From contig NZ_CP107913.1 in NCBI RefSeq assembly GCF_036014115.1, forward strand, positions 6,069,501 through 6,133,500: DNA of 64,000 nt, in the 5' to 3' direction. Under the pieces are notes generated by a model that did not search any database, was not told the DNA's origin, and saw only the letters and a program-made list of their open reading frames with translations. Numbering within the stretch: position 1 is the stretch's first letter; the number at the start of each line of letters is the position of its first letter. This DNA comes from Streptomyces sp. NBC_00448 (GTDB lineage Bacteria; Actinomycetota; Actinomycetes; Streptomycetales; Streptomycetaceae). Below are positions 7,062 through 15,939 of the stretch, one piece after another. A program made the translations under genes and the position numbers.

Positions 7062-9517
7062 TGGCGGTCTTCGGCGAACTCGTGGTGGAGGTCCGGCGGC
7101 ACGTCGCCGAGCGGAACATGGGCGTGCTGGCCGGCACGCTGGTGCGGGCGGTCACGCAGTCCGGCCGGCTGTACCCCGGTATGGAGAAGCCGATCGAGGC
7201 GGTCGGGGAGCTGCCGGACGACGACCGGCGCCGCCTGGTCGGCGCGCTGGTCGACCGGCACCGGGCCGGCACCGACACCGACGAGGTCCGCGACCTGGTG
7301 CTCCAACTGGTGACCCTCCTTGCCCAGGGCCTCGGCGAGGACACCCTCGCCACCGAACGGTCGCTGCGCCTGGACCGGTACGCCCACACGCACAGCGTCT
7401 GGTACGGCGACGAGCTGGCCGTCCTGGTGGCGGCCGAACTCGCCGCCGGGCGGACCCTGCCGCCCCCGGTGGTCGGCGTCGTACGGCGCAGTGCCCTGGT
7501 CGCCTACCGCAGCGGCCCGCTGTCCGCGCTCGCGAAGAACCTCGCCGAGCCCGCGCTGAACATCGGCGAGCCCTGGGCCGAGGCCGCGCTCGCGGATGTG
7601 GCCGAACTCGGTCCGCCCTGGGTCGAATTGCTGCGGCACGCGGCCACCGCGACCGCCGCGCGGCCGAACGGGACCTGGGAGAAGAAGGGCCGCGCCCTGC
7701 TCGACCCGCTCGACCCGGACGCCGTACGGGGCCGCGTGACCGGCTGGCTCGCCCGGGTCGGCCGCCCGCGCACGCTGCCGTACGAGGAGCAGGCGTACGC
7801 CCCCGCGCAGAACGACCTCTTCGACCCGTACAACGCCAACGCGCTGCGCGGCCTGACCTGGCTGCTGTCGCTGCTCCCGCCGCACCCCGACACCGCCCGC
7901 GCGTTCGGGCGGCTGGTCGAGACGTCGCTGCGCAAGGTGCCCGGCACCGGCCCGCGCAACCCCAAGGTCGCCAACGCCGCCGTGCTGGCGCTGTCCAGGA
8001 CCGAGGGCGAGGCCGCGCTCGCCGAACTCGCCCGGCTCGCCTCCCGCGTCACCTTCAAGGGCACCCTCAAGCAACTCGACACCGCGCTGGAGACCCGGGC
8101 CACCGCGACGGGCCTGAGCCGCGAGGAGGTCGAGGAACTCGCCGTCCCCTCCTACGGGTTGACCGAGGTTGGTCGACTGCCGCACGAGCACGGTGAGTTG
8201 GCGGTGACCGCCGGGAAGGCGGTACTGACCTGGCGGAACGCCGCCGGCAAGGCCGTGAAGAGCCCGCCCGCGCCGCTGAAGCGGGAACAGCCCGAGCTGA
8301 TCGCCGAGTTGAAGGCGACCGCGAAGGACATCGACAAGATGCTCAGCGCGCAGGCCGAGCGGCTGGACCGGCAGTTCCTGTCCCGCCGCACCTGGGCGTA
8401 CGCCGCGTGGCGCGCGAGCTACCTCGACCACCCGCTGGTCGGCACCCTCGCGCGGCGCCTGCTGTGGACGGTCGACGGCCGCGCCTGCGGCTGGGCGGAC
8501 GGCGGGCTGCGCACCCTCACCGACGACGGGCTCGGCCCGGTGGACGCCGCCGCCACCGTCGAGCTGTGGCATCCGGTGGGGCGGGAGCCGGCCGAGGTGG
8601 TCGCCTGGCGGGAGTGGCTGGAGCGGCATGAGATCACCCAGCCGTTCAAGCAGGCCCACCGCGAGGTGTATCTGCTCACCGACGCCGAACGCGCCACCCG
8701 GACGTACTCCAACCGGTTCGCCGCGCACGTGCTGCGCCAGCACCAGTTCCACTCGCTGGCCGCGGTCCGCGGCTGGCGCAACAAGCTGCGGCTGATGGTC
8801 GACGACACCTATCCGCCCGCCGTGCGCGAGCTGCCGCAGTGGGGGCTGCGGGCCGAGTACTGGATCGAGGGCACCGGCGACGAATACGGCGCGGACACCA
8901 CGGAGTCCGGGTCCTACCTGCGGCTGAGCACCGACCAGGTGCGCTTCTACCCGGCCGGCGCGCCGGAGAACTGGGCGCACGCCGGCGGCGGCGGTTACGG
9001 GCAGGGCCGGCGGCAGACGCCCGCCGAGGCGCTGCCGCTGGAGGAGGTCCCCGCGCTCGTGCTCAGCGAGGTGCTGCGCGACGTGGACCTCTTCGTCGGC
9101 GTGGCCAGCGTCGGCAACGACCCCACCTGGCAGGACGGCGGCCCCGGCGGCCACTTCCAGGCGTACTGGCACAGCTACAGCTTCGGCGAGCTCTCGCAGA
9201 CAGCCGAGAGCCGTCGCGACCTGCTCACCCGGCTGGTGCCGCGGCTGGCGATCGCGGATCGGTGCAGCGTGGAGGGCCGCTTCCTGCACGTACGCGGCGA
9301 GCGGCACACGTACAAGATCCACCTCGGGTCCGGGAACATCCTGATGACGCCGAACGACGCGTATCTCTGCATCGTGCCCACGTCCGCGCCGGGCGCCCCC
9401 GGTGTCGGCTACCTGCCCTTCGAGGGCGATCGCACCCTGGCGGTGATCCTCAGCAAGGCGCTTCTGCTCGCCCGCGACACGGACATCACCGATCCGACGA
9501 TCCTGAGCCAGTTGTGA
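7061..9517 (+). CDS. Large DUF4132 (MolR/YehI-like) protein
   Basis: An 818-residue cytoplasmic protein without signal peptide or membrane helices. The N-terminal ~450 residues are helical and repeat-like. The DUF4132 core is at about residues 505-640, with the hallmark stretch EITQPFKQAHREVYLLTDAE followed by FAAHVLRQHQFHSLAAVRGW. The conserved C-terminus is GYLPFEGDRTLAVILSKALLL...ITDPTILSQL. E. coli relatives include the poorly characterised YehI/MolR proteins; no biochemical activity is established. It starts at an ATG overlapping the stop of the Gly-Gly protein and ends before a strong bidirectional hairpin, so the two genes form a closed two-gene operon. The divergent 6140-6499 gene encodes a copy of its tail. 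Confidence 0.85.
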   Translation: MAVFGELVVEVRRHVAERNMGVLAGTLVRAVTQSGRLYPGMEKPIEAVGELPDDDRRRLVGALVDRHRAGTDTDEVRDLVLQLVTLLAQGLGEDTLATERSLRLDRYAHTHSVWYGDELAVLVAAELAAGRTLPPPVVGVVRRSALVAYRSGPLSALAKNLAEPALNIGEPWAEAALADVAELGPPWVELLRHAATATAARPNGTWEKKGRALLDPLDPDAVRGRVTGWLARVGRPRTLPYEEQAYAPAQNDLFDPYNANALRGLTWLLSLLPPHPDTARAFGRLVETSLRKVPGTGPRNPKVANAAVLALSRTEGEAALAELARLASRVTFKGTLKQLDTALETRATATGLSREEVEELAVPSYGLTEVGRLPHEHGELAVTAGKAVLTWRNAAGKAVKSPPAPLKREQPELIAELKATAKDIDKMLSAQAERLDRQFLSRRTWAYAAWRASYLDHPLVGTLARRLLWTVDGRACGWADGGLRTLTDDGLGPVDAAATVELWHPVGREPAEVVAWREWLERHEITQPFKQAHREVYLLTDAERATRTYSNRFAAHVLRQHQFHSLAAVRGWRNKLRLMVDDTYPPAVRELPQWGLRAEYWIEGTGDEYGADTTESGSYLRLSTDQVRFYPAGAPENWAHAGGGGYGQGRRQTPAEALPLEEVPALVLSEVLRDVDLFVGVASVGNDPTWQDGGPGGHFQAYWHSYSFGELSQTAESRRDLLTRLVPRLAIADRCSVEGRFLHVRGERHTYKIHLGSGNILMTPNDAYLCIVPTSAPGAPGVGYLPFEGDRTLAVILSKALLLARDTDITDPTILSQL

Positions 9518-9553
9518 GGTGCCGTCGGGGTGCGTGAGGACGGCGCCCGAGAA

Positions 9554-9593
9554 CGGTCGGGCCCCGCTTCCTGGCGGAAGCGGGGCCCGACCG
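9554..9593. terminator. Bidirectional terminator hairpin
   Basis: A perfect 17-base-pair stem (9554-9570 with 9577-9593) and a 6-base loop lies between the convergent DUF4132 (+) and sdhB (-) genes. There is no long T run, as is usual in actinomycetes, but stem strength and position make it a likely terminator for both. Confidence 0.85.
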
Positions 9594-9700
9594 GGTGGGC
9601 TCTGCTCAGCAACCCCTGTCGCCGGACGGAGTCCGGTGCGGCGACCCGAAGCCCGGGCGGCCCGCCGGGGCCGAGCGGTGCGAGGGGCGCGTCGAAAGGA

Positions 9701-10474
9701 TCAGAAGCGGCGAGTGATCAGGGCGCGCTTGACTTCCTGGATCGCCTTCGTGACCTCGATACCGCGCGGGCAGGCGTCCGTGCAGTTGAAGGTGGTGCGG
9801 CAGCGCCAGACCCCGTCCTTGTCGTTGAGGATCTCCAGCCGCTGCTCACCGCCCTCGTCGCGGGAGTCGAAGATGAACCGGTGCGCGTTGACGATCGCGG
9901 CCGGGCCGAAGTACTGCCCGTCGTTCCAGAAGACCGGGCAGGCCGACGTGCACGCGGCGCACAGGATGCACTTGGTGGTGTCGTCGAACCGCTCGCGGTC
10001 CGCCGCGGACTGCAGCCGCTCGCGGGTCGGCTCGTTGCCCGTGGTGATCAGGAACGGCATCACGTCGCGGTACGCCTGGAAGAACGGGTCCATGTCGACC
10101 ACGAGGTCCTTCAGCACCGTCATGCCCTTGATCGCCTCGACGGTGATCGGCTTCTCCGGGCTGACGTCCTTGATCAGCGTCTTGCAGGCCAACCGGTTCT
10201 TCCCGTTGATCCGCATCGCGTCCGAGCCGCACACGCCGTGCGCGCACGAGCGGCGGAAGGTCAGCGACCCGTCGATCTCCCACTTGACCTTGTGCAGCGC
10301 GTCCAGCACGCGCTCCTTGGGGTCGACCTGGATCTGGTAGTCGACCCACTCGGCCTCGGCGGAGACCTCCGGGTTGAACCGGCGCACCCGCAGGGTGATC
10401 GCGATCAGGTGCGTTCCGGTGACCTCGGCCGCGTCCAGGGCCGCCGAGTGCTTGTCGACCGTCGGGGTGCTCAT
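9701..10474 (-). CDS. sdhB: Succinate dehydrogenase iron-sulfur subunit
   Basis: A 257-residue iron-sulfur subunit of respiratory complex II, passing electrons from the flavoprotein to quinone. The [2Fe-2S] ligands are in SCAHGVCGSDAM plus a downstream Cys. The [4Fe-4S] motif is CILCAACTSACP and the third cluster uses CRTTFNCTDACP. The length is usual for the family. Its ATG overlaps the sdhA stop by one base (TGATG). It is the last gene of the minus-strand sdhC-sdhD-sdhA-sdhB operon, which ends toward the hairpin at 9554-9593. Confidence 0.97.
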   Translation of the reverse strand: MSTPTVDKHSAALDAAEVTGTHLIAITLRVRRFNPEVSAEAEWVDYQIQVDPKERVLDALHKVKWEIDGSLTFRRSCAHGVCGSDAMRINGKNRLACKTLIKDVSPEKPITVEAIKGMTVLKDLVVDMDPFFQAYRDVMPFLITTGNEPTRERLQSAADRERFDDTTKCILCAACTSACPVFWNDGQYFGPAAIVNAHRFIFDSRDEGGEQRLEILNDKDGVWRCRTTFNCTDACPRGIEVTKAIQEVKRALITRRF

Positions 10475-12228
10475 CAGTACTTACGCTCCATCGGCTGGTA
10501 GCGGGTCTGCACGACCGGCTTGTAGTCGAGGCGGATCGACTCGGAGCCGTTCGCGTCCACCTCGCGGTACGCCATCGTGTGCCGCATGAAGTTGACGTCG
10601 TCGCGGGTGGGGAAGTCCTCGCGGTAGTGGCCGCCGCGGGATTCCTTGCGGGCGAGCGCGGAGACCGCCATCACCTCGGCGAGGTCGAGCAGGTTGCCCA
10701 GCTCGACGGCCTCCAGCAGGTCGGTGTTGAACCGCTTGCCCTTGTCCTGGATGGAGACGTGCAGGTAGCGCTCGCGCAGCTCGGCGATCTTCTCCACCGC
10801 GGTCTTGATGGTCTGCTCGGTGCGGAAGACCATCACGTTGGCGTCCATGCACTCCTGGAGCTCCAGGCGCAGTTCGGCGACCCGCTCGTTGCCGGTGGAG
10901 TTGCGCAGCCGCTCGACCTGCGCCTCGACCCGCTCGGCCGGGTTCTCCGGCAGCGGCACCAGGTCGTTGGCGAGGGCGTACTCCGCGGCGGCGATGCCGG
11001 AGCGGCGGCCGAAGACGTTGATGTCCAGCAGCGAGTTGGTGCCCAGCCGGTTCGCGCCGTGCACGGAGACGCAGGCCACCTCGCCGGCCGCGTACAGGCC
11101 CGGCACCACGGTGGTGTTGTCGGAGAGCACCTCGCCCTGCACGTTGGTGGGGATGCCGCCCATCGCGTAGTGCGCGGTGGGCTGGATCGGGATCGGGTCG
11201 GTGTACGGCTCGATGCCCAGGTAGGTGCGGGCGAACTCGGTGATGTCCGGCAGCTTCGCGTCCAGCTGCTCCGGCGGCAGGTGGGTCAGGTCGAGGTAGA
11301 CGTGGTCGCCCTCGGGGCCGCAGCCGCGGCCCTCGCGGATCTCGGTGTAGATCGCGCGGGAGACGACGTCGCGCGAGGCGAGGTCCTTCATGACGGGCGC
11401 GTACTTCTCCATGAAGCGCTCGCCGTCCTTGTTGCGCAGGATGCCGCCCTCGCCGCGCGCACCCTCGGTGAGCAGGATGCCCATCCGCCAGATGCCCGTC
11501 GGGTGGAACTGGAAGAACTCCATGTCCTCCAGCGGCAGCCCGCGCCGGTAGATCGCGGCCTGGCCGTCGCCGGTGAGGGTGTGCGCGTTGGAGGTCACCT
11601 TGAAGAACTTGCCGGTGCCGCCCGACGCGTAGATCACCGCCTTCGCCTGGAAGACGTGGATCTCACCGGTGGCCAGTTCGTACGCCACCACGCCGGCCGA
11701 CCGCTGCACGCCGTCGACCTCGGTGAGCAACTGGTCCAGGACGTAGAACTCGTTGAAGAACTCCACGCCCTCCTTGACGCAGTTCTGGTAGAGCGTCTGG
11801 AGGATCATGTGGCCGGTGCGGTCCGCGGCGTAGCAGGAGCGGCGCACCGCGGCCTCGCCGTGGTTGCGGGTGTGGCCGCCGAAGCGGCGCTGGTCGATCC
11901 GGCCTTCGGGCGTCCGGTTGAACGGCAGGCCCATCTTCTCCAGGTCGAGGACCGCGTCGATGGCCTCCTTCGCCAGGATCTCGGCGGCGTCCTGGTCGAC
12001 CAGGTAGTCACCGCCCTTGATCGTGTCGAAGGTGTGCCACTCCCAGTTGTCCTCCTCGACGTTGGCCAGTGCGGCGGCCATGCCGCCCTGGGCCGCGCCG
12101 GTGTGGGACCGGGTCGGGTAGAGCTTGGTCAGGACGGCGGTGCGGCTGCGCTTGGTCGACTCGATGGCCGCGCGCATACCCGCGCCGCCCGCGCCGACGA
12201 TGACGGTGTCGTACGTGTGGAATTGCAT
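10474..12228 (-). CDS. sdhA: Succinate dehydrogenase flavoprotein subunit
   Basis: A 584-residue catalytic subunit that oxidises succinate to fumarate in the TCA cycle. It has an N-terminal dinucleotide-binding GAGGAGMRAA motif and the covalent FAD site at His42 (RSHTGAAQGG). Substrate-binding stretches include HPTG, REGRGCG and HYAMGGI, and the C-terminal helical domain is complete. It lies between sdhD and sdhB, with a 28-base gap to sdhD and a one-base overlap with sdhB. Length and motifs are normal. A long open frame on the opposite strand here is a high-GC artefact. Confidence 0.98.
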   Translation of the reverse strand: MQFHTYDTVIVGAGGAGMRAAIESTKRSRTAVLTKLYPTRSHTGAAQGGMAAALANVEEDNWEWHTFDTIKGGDYLVDQDAAEILAKEAIDAVLDLEKMGLPFNRTPEGRIDQRRFGGHTRNHGEAAVRRSCYAADRTGHMILQTLYQNCVKEGVEFFNEFYVLDQLLTEVDGVQRSAGVVAYELATGEIHVFQAKAVIYASGGTGKFFKVTSNAHTLTGDGQAAIYRRGLPLEDMEFFQFHPTGIWRMGILLTEGARGEGGILRNKDGERFMEKYAPVMKDLASRDVVSRAIYTEIREGRGCGPEGDHVYLDLTHLPPEQLDAKLPDITEFARTYLGIEPYTDPIPIQPTAHYAMGGIPTNVQGEVLSDNTTVVPGLYAAGEVACVSVHGANRLGTNSLLDINVFGRRSGIAAAEYALANDLVPLPENPAERVEAQVERLRNSTGNERVAELRLELQECMDANVMVFRTEQTIKTAVEKIAELRERYLHVSIQDKGKRFNTDLLEAVELGNLLDLAEVMAVSALARKESRGGHYREDFPTRDDVNFMRHTMAYREVDANGSESIRLDYKPVVQTRYQPMERKY

Positions 12229-12256
12229 GGGGGTCGCTTCCCTGTCCGGCCCTGGC

Positions 12257-12739
12257 CTAGCGGATGTTCGGGTCGAAGGTGAAGATCACCAGCGACCCGA
12301 GCGCGATGGTGAACGCCACAGCGGTGAACAGAATGGTCTTGAGCCAGACACGGGTGTTCGGCTGCTCGGCGTAGTCGTTGATGATCGTGCGCAGGCCGTT
12401 GCCGCCGTGCAGCATGGCCAGCCAGAGCATGGCCAGGTCCCAGTACTGCCAGAAGGGCGACGCCCAGCGGCCCGCGACGAACGCGAAGCCGACCTTGGTG
12501 ACACCGCCGTCGAGCACCAGCTGGATCAGCAGGTGGCCGAGCACGAGCACCACGAGCACCACACCGGACAGCCGCATGAACAGCCAGCCGTACAGCTCGA
12601 AGTTGGTGCGGCCGCGGCGCGGCGTGCGCTTGGTCCTGGCCCGCGGCGGCTCGATCACCGGCGCCGGGTTCTCCGGGCTGTAGGAGATGCTGGAGCCGGT
12701 CAGTTCGACGGCGTCCTTGGGGGAGACTTCAGTGGCCAT
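12257..12739 (-). CDS. sdhD: Succinate dehydrogenase hydrophobic membrane anchor
   Basis: A 160-residue membrane subunit of complex II that helps bind quinone and heme b. A polar ~45-residue N-terminus is followed by three hydrophobic segments: GVVLVVLVLGHLLIQLVL, YWDLAMLWLAMLHGGNG and FTAVAFTIALGSLVIF. The HGGNGLRTIINDY stretch carries a likely heme-ligand His. It lies 3 bases after sdhC, so it is in the same operon and probably coupled. The assignment as sdhD rather than sdhC follows from order and size. Confidence 0.93.
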   Translation of the reverse strand: MATEVSPKDAVELTGSSISYSPENPAPVIEPPRARTKRTPRRGRTNFELYGWLFMRLSGVVLVVLVLGHLLIQLVLDGGVTKVGFAFVAGRWASPFWQYWDLAMLWLAMLHGGNGLRTIINDYAEQPNTRVWLKTILFTAVAFTIALGSLVIFTFDPNIR

Positions 12740-12742
12740 GGG

Positions 12743-13123
12743 TCAGCTCCCGAACAGGACTCGGGCGGCGTGGCCGAGTACCGGGTAGATCGCGCCGAGC
12801 ATCAGGACGATCCACAGGCCCATCACGGTCCAGAACATCTGCTTCTGGTAGTGGGGGCCCTGGGTCCAGTAGTCGACGGCGATGATCCGCAGACCGTTCA
12901 GCGCGTGGAAGAGGATGGCGGCCACCAGGCCGTACTCCAGCAGGCTGACGATGGGCGTCTTGTAGGTCGCCACGACCTTGTCGTAGTCCTCGGGCGATAC
13001 GCGCACGAGCGCGGTGTCGAGGACGTGGACGAACAGGAAGAAGAAGATGAGGACACCGGTGACTCGATGAGCCACCCACGACCACATGCCTTCCCGGCCG
13101 CGGTACAGCGTTCCAGCCGGCAC
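12743..13123 (-). CDS. sdhC: Succinate dehydrogenase cytochrome b556 subunit
   Basis: A 126-residue first gene of the sdh operon. It carries the family motifs MWSWVAHRVTGVLIFFF (quinone/heme region), HALNGLRII with the heme His, and a third hydrophobic segment at the C-terminus. It anchors SdhAB to the membrane together with SdhD. The annotated start encodes M-P-A-G-T-L-Y-R-G-R-E-G. The operon promoter should lie in the 159 bases upstream, before the OHCU decarboxylase gene ends at 13283. I see no obvious regulator site there. Confidence 0.95.
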   Translation of the reverse strand: MPAGTLYRGREGMWSWVAHRVTGVLIFFFLFVHVLDTALVRVSPEDYDKVVATYKTPIVSLLEYGLVAAILFHALNGLRIIAVDYWTQGPHYQKQMFWTVMGLWIVLMLGAIYPVLGHAARVLFGS

Positions 13124-13282
13124 GGAAAATACCCTCCGGGAGCGGGATGAGGGCTGCCGGCTTCTTGTCGGTCACGCCCGGCCGGGTACGGTCCACCGGC
13201 CCCGGCCATCGTAGCGACGTGACCTGTGCCTCGTACTGCGGGGTAGTGCTTGTGTGATCGATCCCGCACGGTCGGGTGAACG

Positions 13283-13975
13283 CTACGGCCGGTGCGCGTC
13301 CACCAGGGCGGACGGTCGGAGGGTGCCGGGACCCGCGGTCAGCCGCAGCAGCCGGGCCCTGGTGATCCGCCTCAACTGCTCGGCGGTGACGGCCGACTCG
13401 TGGTCCGCGTCGTGGCCGAGCCGGGTGCGCAGGCTGGCCATGGTCTGGTCGAGGGCGGCGGCCGGATCGGCCGCGTCCAGGGCGATCACGAAGACATGGC
13501 CGAACTTCGCCTCGTAGGCGGCGTGGGCGGCGCGCAGCGCGGTGTGCACGGCGAGCCCGCCGCGGTCCGGCAGCGGGGTGGTGTCCTCGCCCAGCAGCGC
13601 CTCGGCGACATCGGCGGGCGCCAGGTCGTACGCCGCCTCGTCGGCCGCGGCGAGCAGCGCCTCCACCGTCGGGTACGGGCGGTGGGCGGCCATCCGGCGG
13701 GCCCAGCGGTGCGAGCCGCAGCAGGTGAGCAGGGCCGTCTCGGCGTCGGCGGCGGGCACGCCGTTGAGCAGGCTCAGCCCCTCGGGCGGCGTGTCGCTGG
13801 ACAGCGGGGCTCCTGGATCGCGATGCGGTCGCGCCGGCACGGGGGGTCGTACGGCGCGCGGTTCGGGACGCGGGGCGAGGCCCGTGACGGGGGGCGTGAC
13901 TTGGGGCGTTACGGAGGGCACGGCAACTGTAGACGCGGCTGGGGCCCGATCGGTTGGCCCGATCTGCGAATTCAC
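13283..13975 (-). CDS. OHCU decarboxylase (ureide pathway)
   Basis: The C-terminal ~165 residues match 2-oxo-4-hydroxy-4-carboxy-5-ureidoimidazoline decarboxylase, which makes S-allantoin during urate breakdown. Visible stretches are LLNGVPAADAETALLTCCGSHRWARRMAAHRP and YEAKFGHVFVIALDAADP. The family catalytic His/Glu region around CCGSHRW is present. The frame opens with a GTG at 13975, giving 230 residues, but the first ~65 are Pro/Ala/Arg-rich and atypical. A later start is possible, although I see no good ATG/GTG closer to the domain. It is on the same strand as sdh but separated by 159 bases; no other urate genes are nearby. Confidence 0.82.
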   Translation of the reverse strand: MNSQIGPTDRAPAASTVAVPSVTPQVTPPVTGLAPRPEPRAVRPPVPARPHRDPGAPLSSDTPPEGLSLLNGVPAADAETALLTCCGSHRWARRMAAHRPYPTVEALLAAADEAAYDLAPADVAEALLGEDTTPLPDRGGLAVHTALRAAHAAYEAKFGHVFVIALDAADPAAALDQTMASLRTRLGHDADHESAVTAEQLRRITRARLLRLTAGPGTLRPSALVDAHRP

Positions 13976-14217
13976 CCGTACGAGCGCGGGGCGCGGGGTG
14001 GACCCGGGCGCGGCGCGATCGGGAATCCGGGTCCGGTGCGGTCGGTTCGCCGCGGTCGGTCCGGCGTGACGACGGCCGGGGGCCGCCTCCCCCCACAGGA
14101 GCGTCCCCGGCCGCCGACTTGTACGGCGTATGCGGGACCGAAAGTGTCACCGGCCGTCATGGGGCAGGATGGTGGCTGTTCACGGGGGACCAGGGGGTCG
14201 AGGGGGCGGGGCCGGAC

Positions 14218-14901
14218 GTGGATCTGGAGACCGCGGTGAGCGCGGCGCAGGGCGGTGACGAGACCGCGTTCAGGGTCCTGTACCGCGCGGTGCAGCCGCA
14301 GTTGTTGCAGTACGTACGCAGCCTGGTCGGCCCGGGCGACGCGGAGGACGTCGCTTCGGAGGCGTGGCTGCAGATCGCCCGCGACCTGCCGAGCTTCCGT
14401 GGCGGCGGTAGCGGCATCCGCGGCTGGGCGGCCCGGATCGCCCGCAACCGGGCGCTGGACCACATCAGGGCGCGCAGCCGCCGCCCGGTCGCCGGGGCGG
14501 GGGTGGACGAGCTCGTCGCGCTGCCGGGCCGGGCCGACACCGCGGGCGAGGCGCTGGACGCGGTCGCCACCGACCGCGCGCTGGCCGCGATCGTGGCGCT
14601 GCCGCGCGAGCAGGCCGAGGCGGTGCTGCTGCGGGTGGTGATGGGCCTGGACTCCACCAGCGCGGCCCAGGTGCTGGGCAAACGCGCCGGCTCTGTGCGG
14701 ATGGCCACACACCGGGGGCTGCGCAGGCTGGCCGAACAGCTCTCGGTGGTGCGCGAGGACCGGGAGGATGGTGCCCGCGGGGCCGGCGGGGAAGCAGTGG
14801 GGGAAGCAGCGGGGGAACCGGAGGAGGAGGCAGAGGGGGGAGCGGCGGTGCGGACCGGCGCGACGTTCTCCGCGCCCACGGCAGGCCCTAGGGCCCGATG
14901 A
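14218..14901 (+). CDS. ECF-type RNA polymerase sigma factor
   Basis: A 227-residue extracytoplasmic-function sigma factor. Region 2 spans about residues 20-90 (VRSLVGPGDAEDVASEAWLQIARDLPSF, then IRGWAARIARNRALDHIR). Region 4 spans about 120-170 (ALPREQAEAVLLRVVMGLDSTSAAQVLGKRAGSVRMATHRGLRRL). The C-terminal 50 residues are acidic, Gly/Glu/Ala-rich and low complexity. I chose the GTG at 14218 (V-D-L-E-T-A-V) because AGGGGG precedes it and the protein then begins just before region 2. It is followed 9 bases later by a single-span membrane protein that may act as its anti-sigma or modulator. Confidence 0.9.
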   Translation: MDLETAVSAAQGGDETAFRVLYRAVQPQLLQYVRSLVGPGDAEDVASEAWLQIARDLPSFRGGGSGIRGWAARIARNRALDHIRARSRRPVAGAGVDELVALPGRADTAGEALDAVATDRALAAIVALPREQAEAVLLRVVMGLDSTSAAQVLGKRAGSVRMATHRGLRRLAEQLSVVREDREDGARGAGGEAVGEAAGEPEEEAEGGAAVRTGATFSAPTAGPRAR

Positions 14902-14910
14902 GGAAGTGGC

Positions 14911-15939
14911 ATGAGTGACGACGGACGGGCGGCGGGGGTCCCGCGCCCGCGGCGGCCCGAACGACTGCCGGGCGCGGGCGGGATGGGCGATTCGTTCCGT
15001 CCGGATGATTCGGACGGTCGGGGTGGACCGGACGGTTCGGATCATTCGGGTGGTGGGCGCGACTTCGGCGGCCCGGACGTCCTGGCCGGGTTCGGCGGCG
15101 GGTCCGGACGGCTCGAGGCGTCCGGCGGCCGCGCGGACTGGCTGACCGGCGACGCGGCGGAGGCGCTGCTGTCCGGCCGCCGGGTGCCGCTCGCGGACCG
15201 CCGGGCGGCGGGCGAGGCGGAGCGGCTGGCGCTGCTCCTGCTGGCGGCCGCGGCGGACCCGGGCGTCCTCCACCCGCTCGACCCGGGGCGCGAGGAGGCG
15301 GCCCTGGCGGCCTTCCGCGCGGCGCGCGCGGCCGGCCTCGGGGCGGCCGAACCGGTCCTCGACGGGGTGCTGCCGGTGGCGATCGCGAGCGGGCCGGTGC
15401 CGGGCGGGCCTGCTGCGGGCGACGCGCTCCCGGAGCCCGTGGTGGTGGGCGGCCGCGCCGCGGACAAGGTCCGCGCCGGGTCCGTACGCTCCGCGCGCCT
15501 CGTGCCGGTGCGGCGGACGCGGAGCGGGCGCTCGACCCGGATCGTGCTGGCCGCGGCGGCGTCGGTGGTCGCGCTCGGCGGGGTCGCGGTCGGCGTGGCG
15601 GCGACCGCCGGGCGCGGCGGCGGCCGGGAGCCGGTGCGGCCGGCCGGCAGCAGCGCGCCGGTGTCCGTCGCGTCGGACGGCTCCGGCCCGCCCGACACCG
15701 GCGTCTCGGGTGCCACCGGCCGGCGCGCCGTGATCCCCGGGGAGGTGCCCGATCCGGCCCGTACGACGCCCGGCCCGCCCGCGCGTACCGCCCTGCCTCC
15801 CGACGCGGACCGGGACACTTTCGTGCCGCCGGGACACGGCGACCACGGGCGCGGGAAGGGCGCCGCGAACCGCCTGAAGCACGGCCGCCACAAAGGCTGG
15901 GACCGCGGCCACGGGGCGGCGTCGGGCGCGGCGCGCTGA
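14911..15939 (+). CDS. Single-span membrane protein downstream of sigma factor
   Basis: A 342-residue protein with ATG at 14911 and AGGAAG at ideal spacing, 9 bases after the sigma gene. The N-terminus (1-70) is Gly/Asp/Ser-rich with short repeats. A conserved helical region (about 77-140: WLTGDAAEALLSGRRVPLADRRAAGEAERLALLLLAAAADPG) precedes one membrane segment (about 210-232: IVLAAAASVVALGGVAVGVAAT). The remaining ~110 residues, probably outside, are Pro/Gly-rich and end in a His/Lys/Arg-rich tail. No zinc anti-sigma HxxxCxxC motif is seen. The layout resembles anti-sigma-like partners, but the function is inferred from position only. Confidence 0.78.
   Translation: MSDDGRAAGVPRPRRPERLPGAGGMGDSFRPDDSDGRGGPDGSDHSGGGRDFGGPDVLAGFGGGSGRLEASGGRADWLTGDAAEALLSGRRVPLADRRAAGEAERLALLLLAAAADPGVLHPLDPGREEAALAAFRAARAAGLGAAEPVLDGVLPVAIASGPVPGGPAAGDALPEPVVVGGRAADKVRAGSVRSARLVPVRRTRSGRSTRIVLAAAASVVALGGVAVGVAATAGRGGGREPVRPAGSSAPVSVASDGSGPPDTGVSGATGRRAVIPGEVPDPARTTPGPPARTALPPDADRDTFVPPGHGDHGRGKGAANRLKHGRHKGWDRGHGAASGAAR

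Noticed and set aside
10579..12282. A 567-codon open frame antisense to sdhA
   Set aside because: Long open antisense frames are expected at this G+C; the sdhA product is complete and certain, and the antisense product shows no domain.
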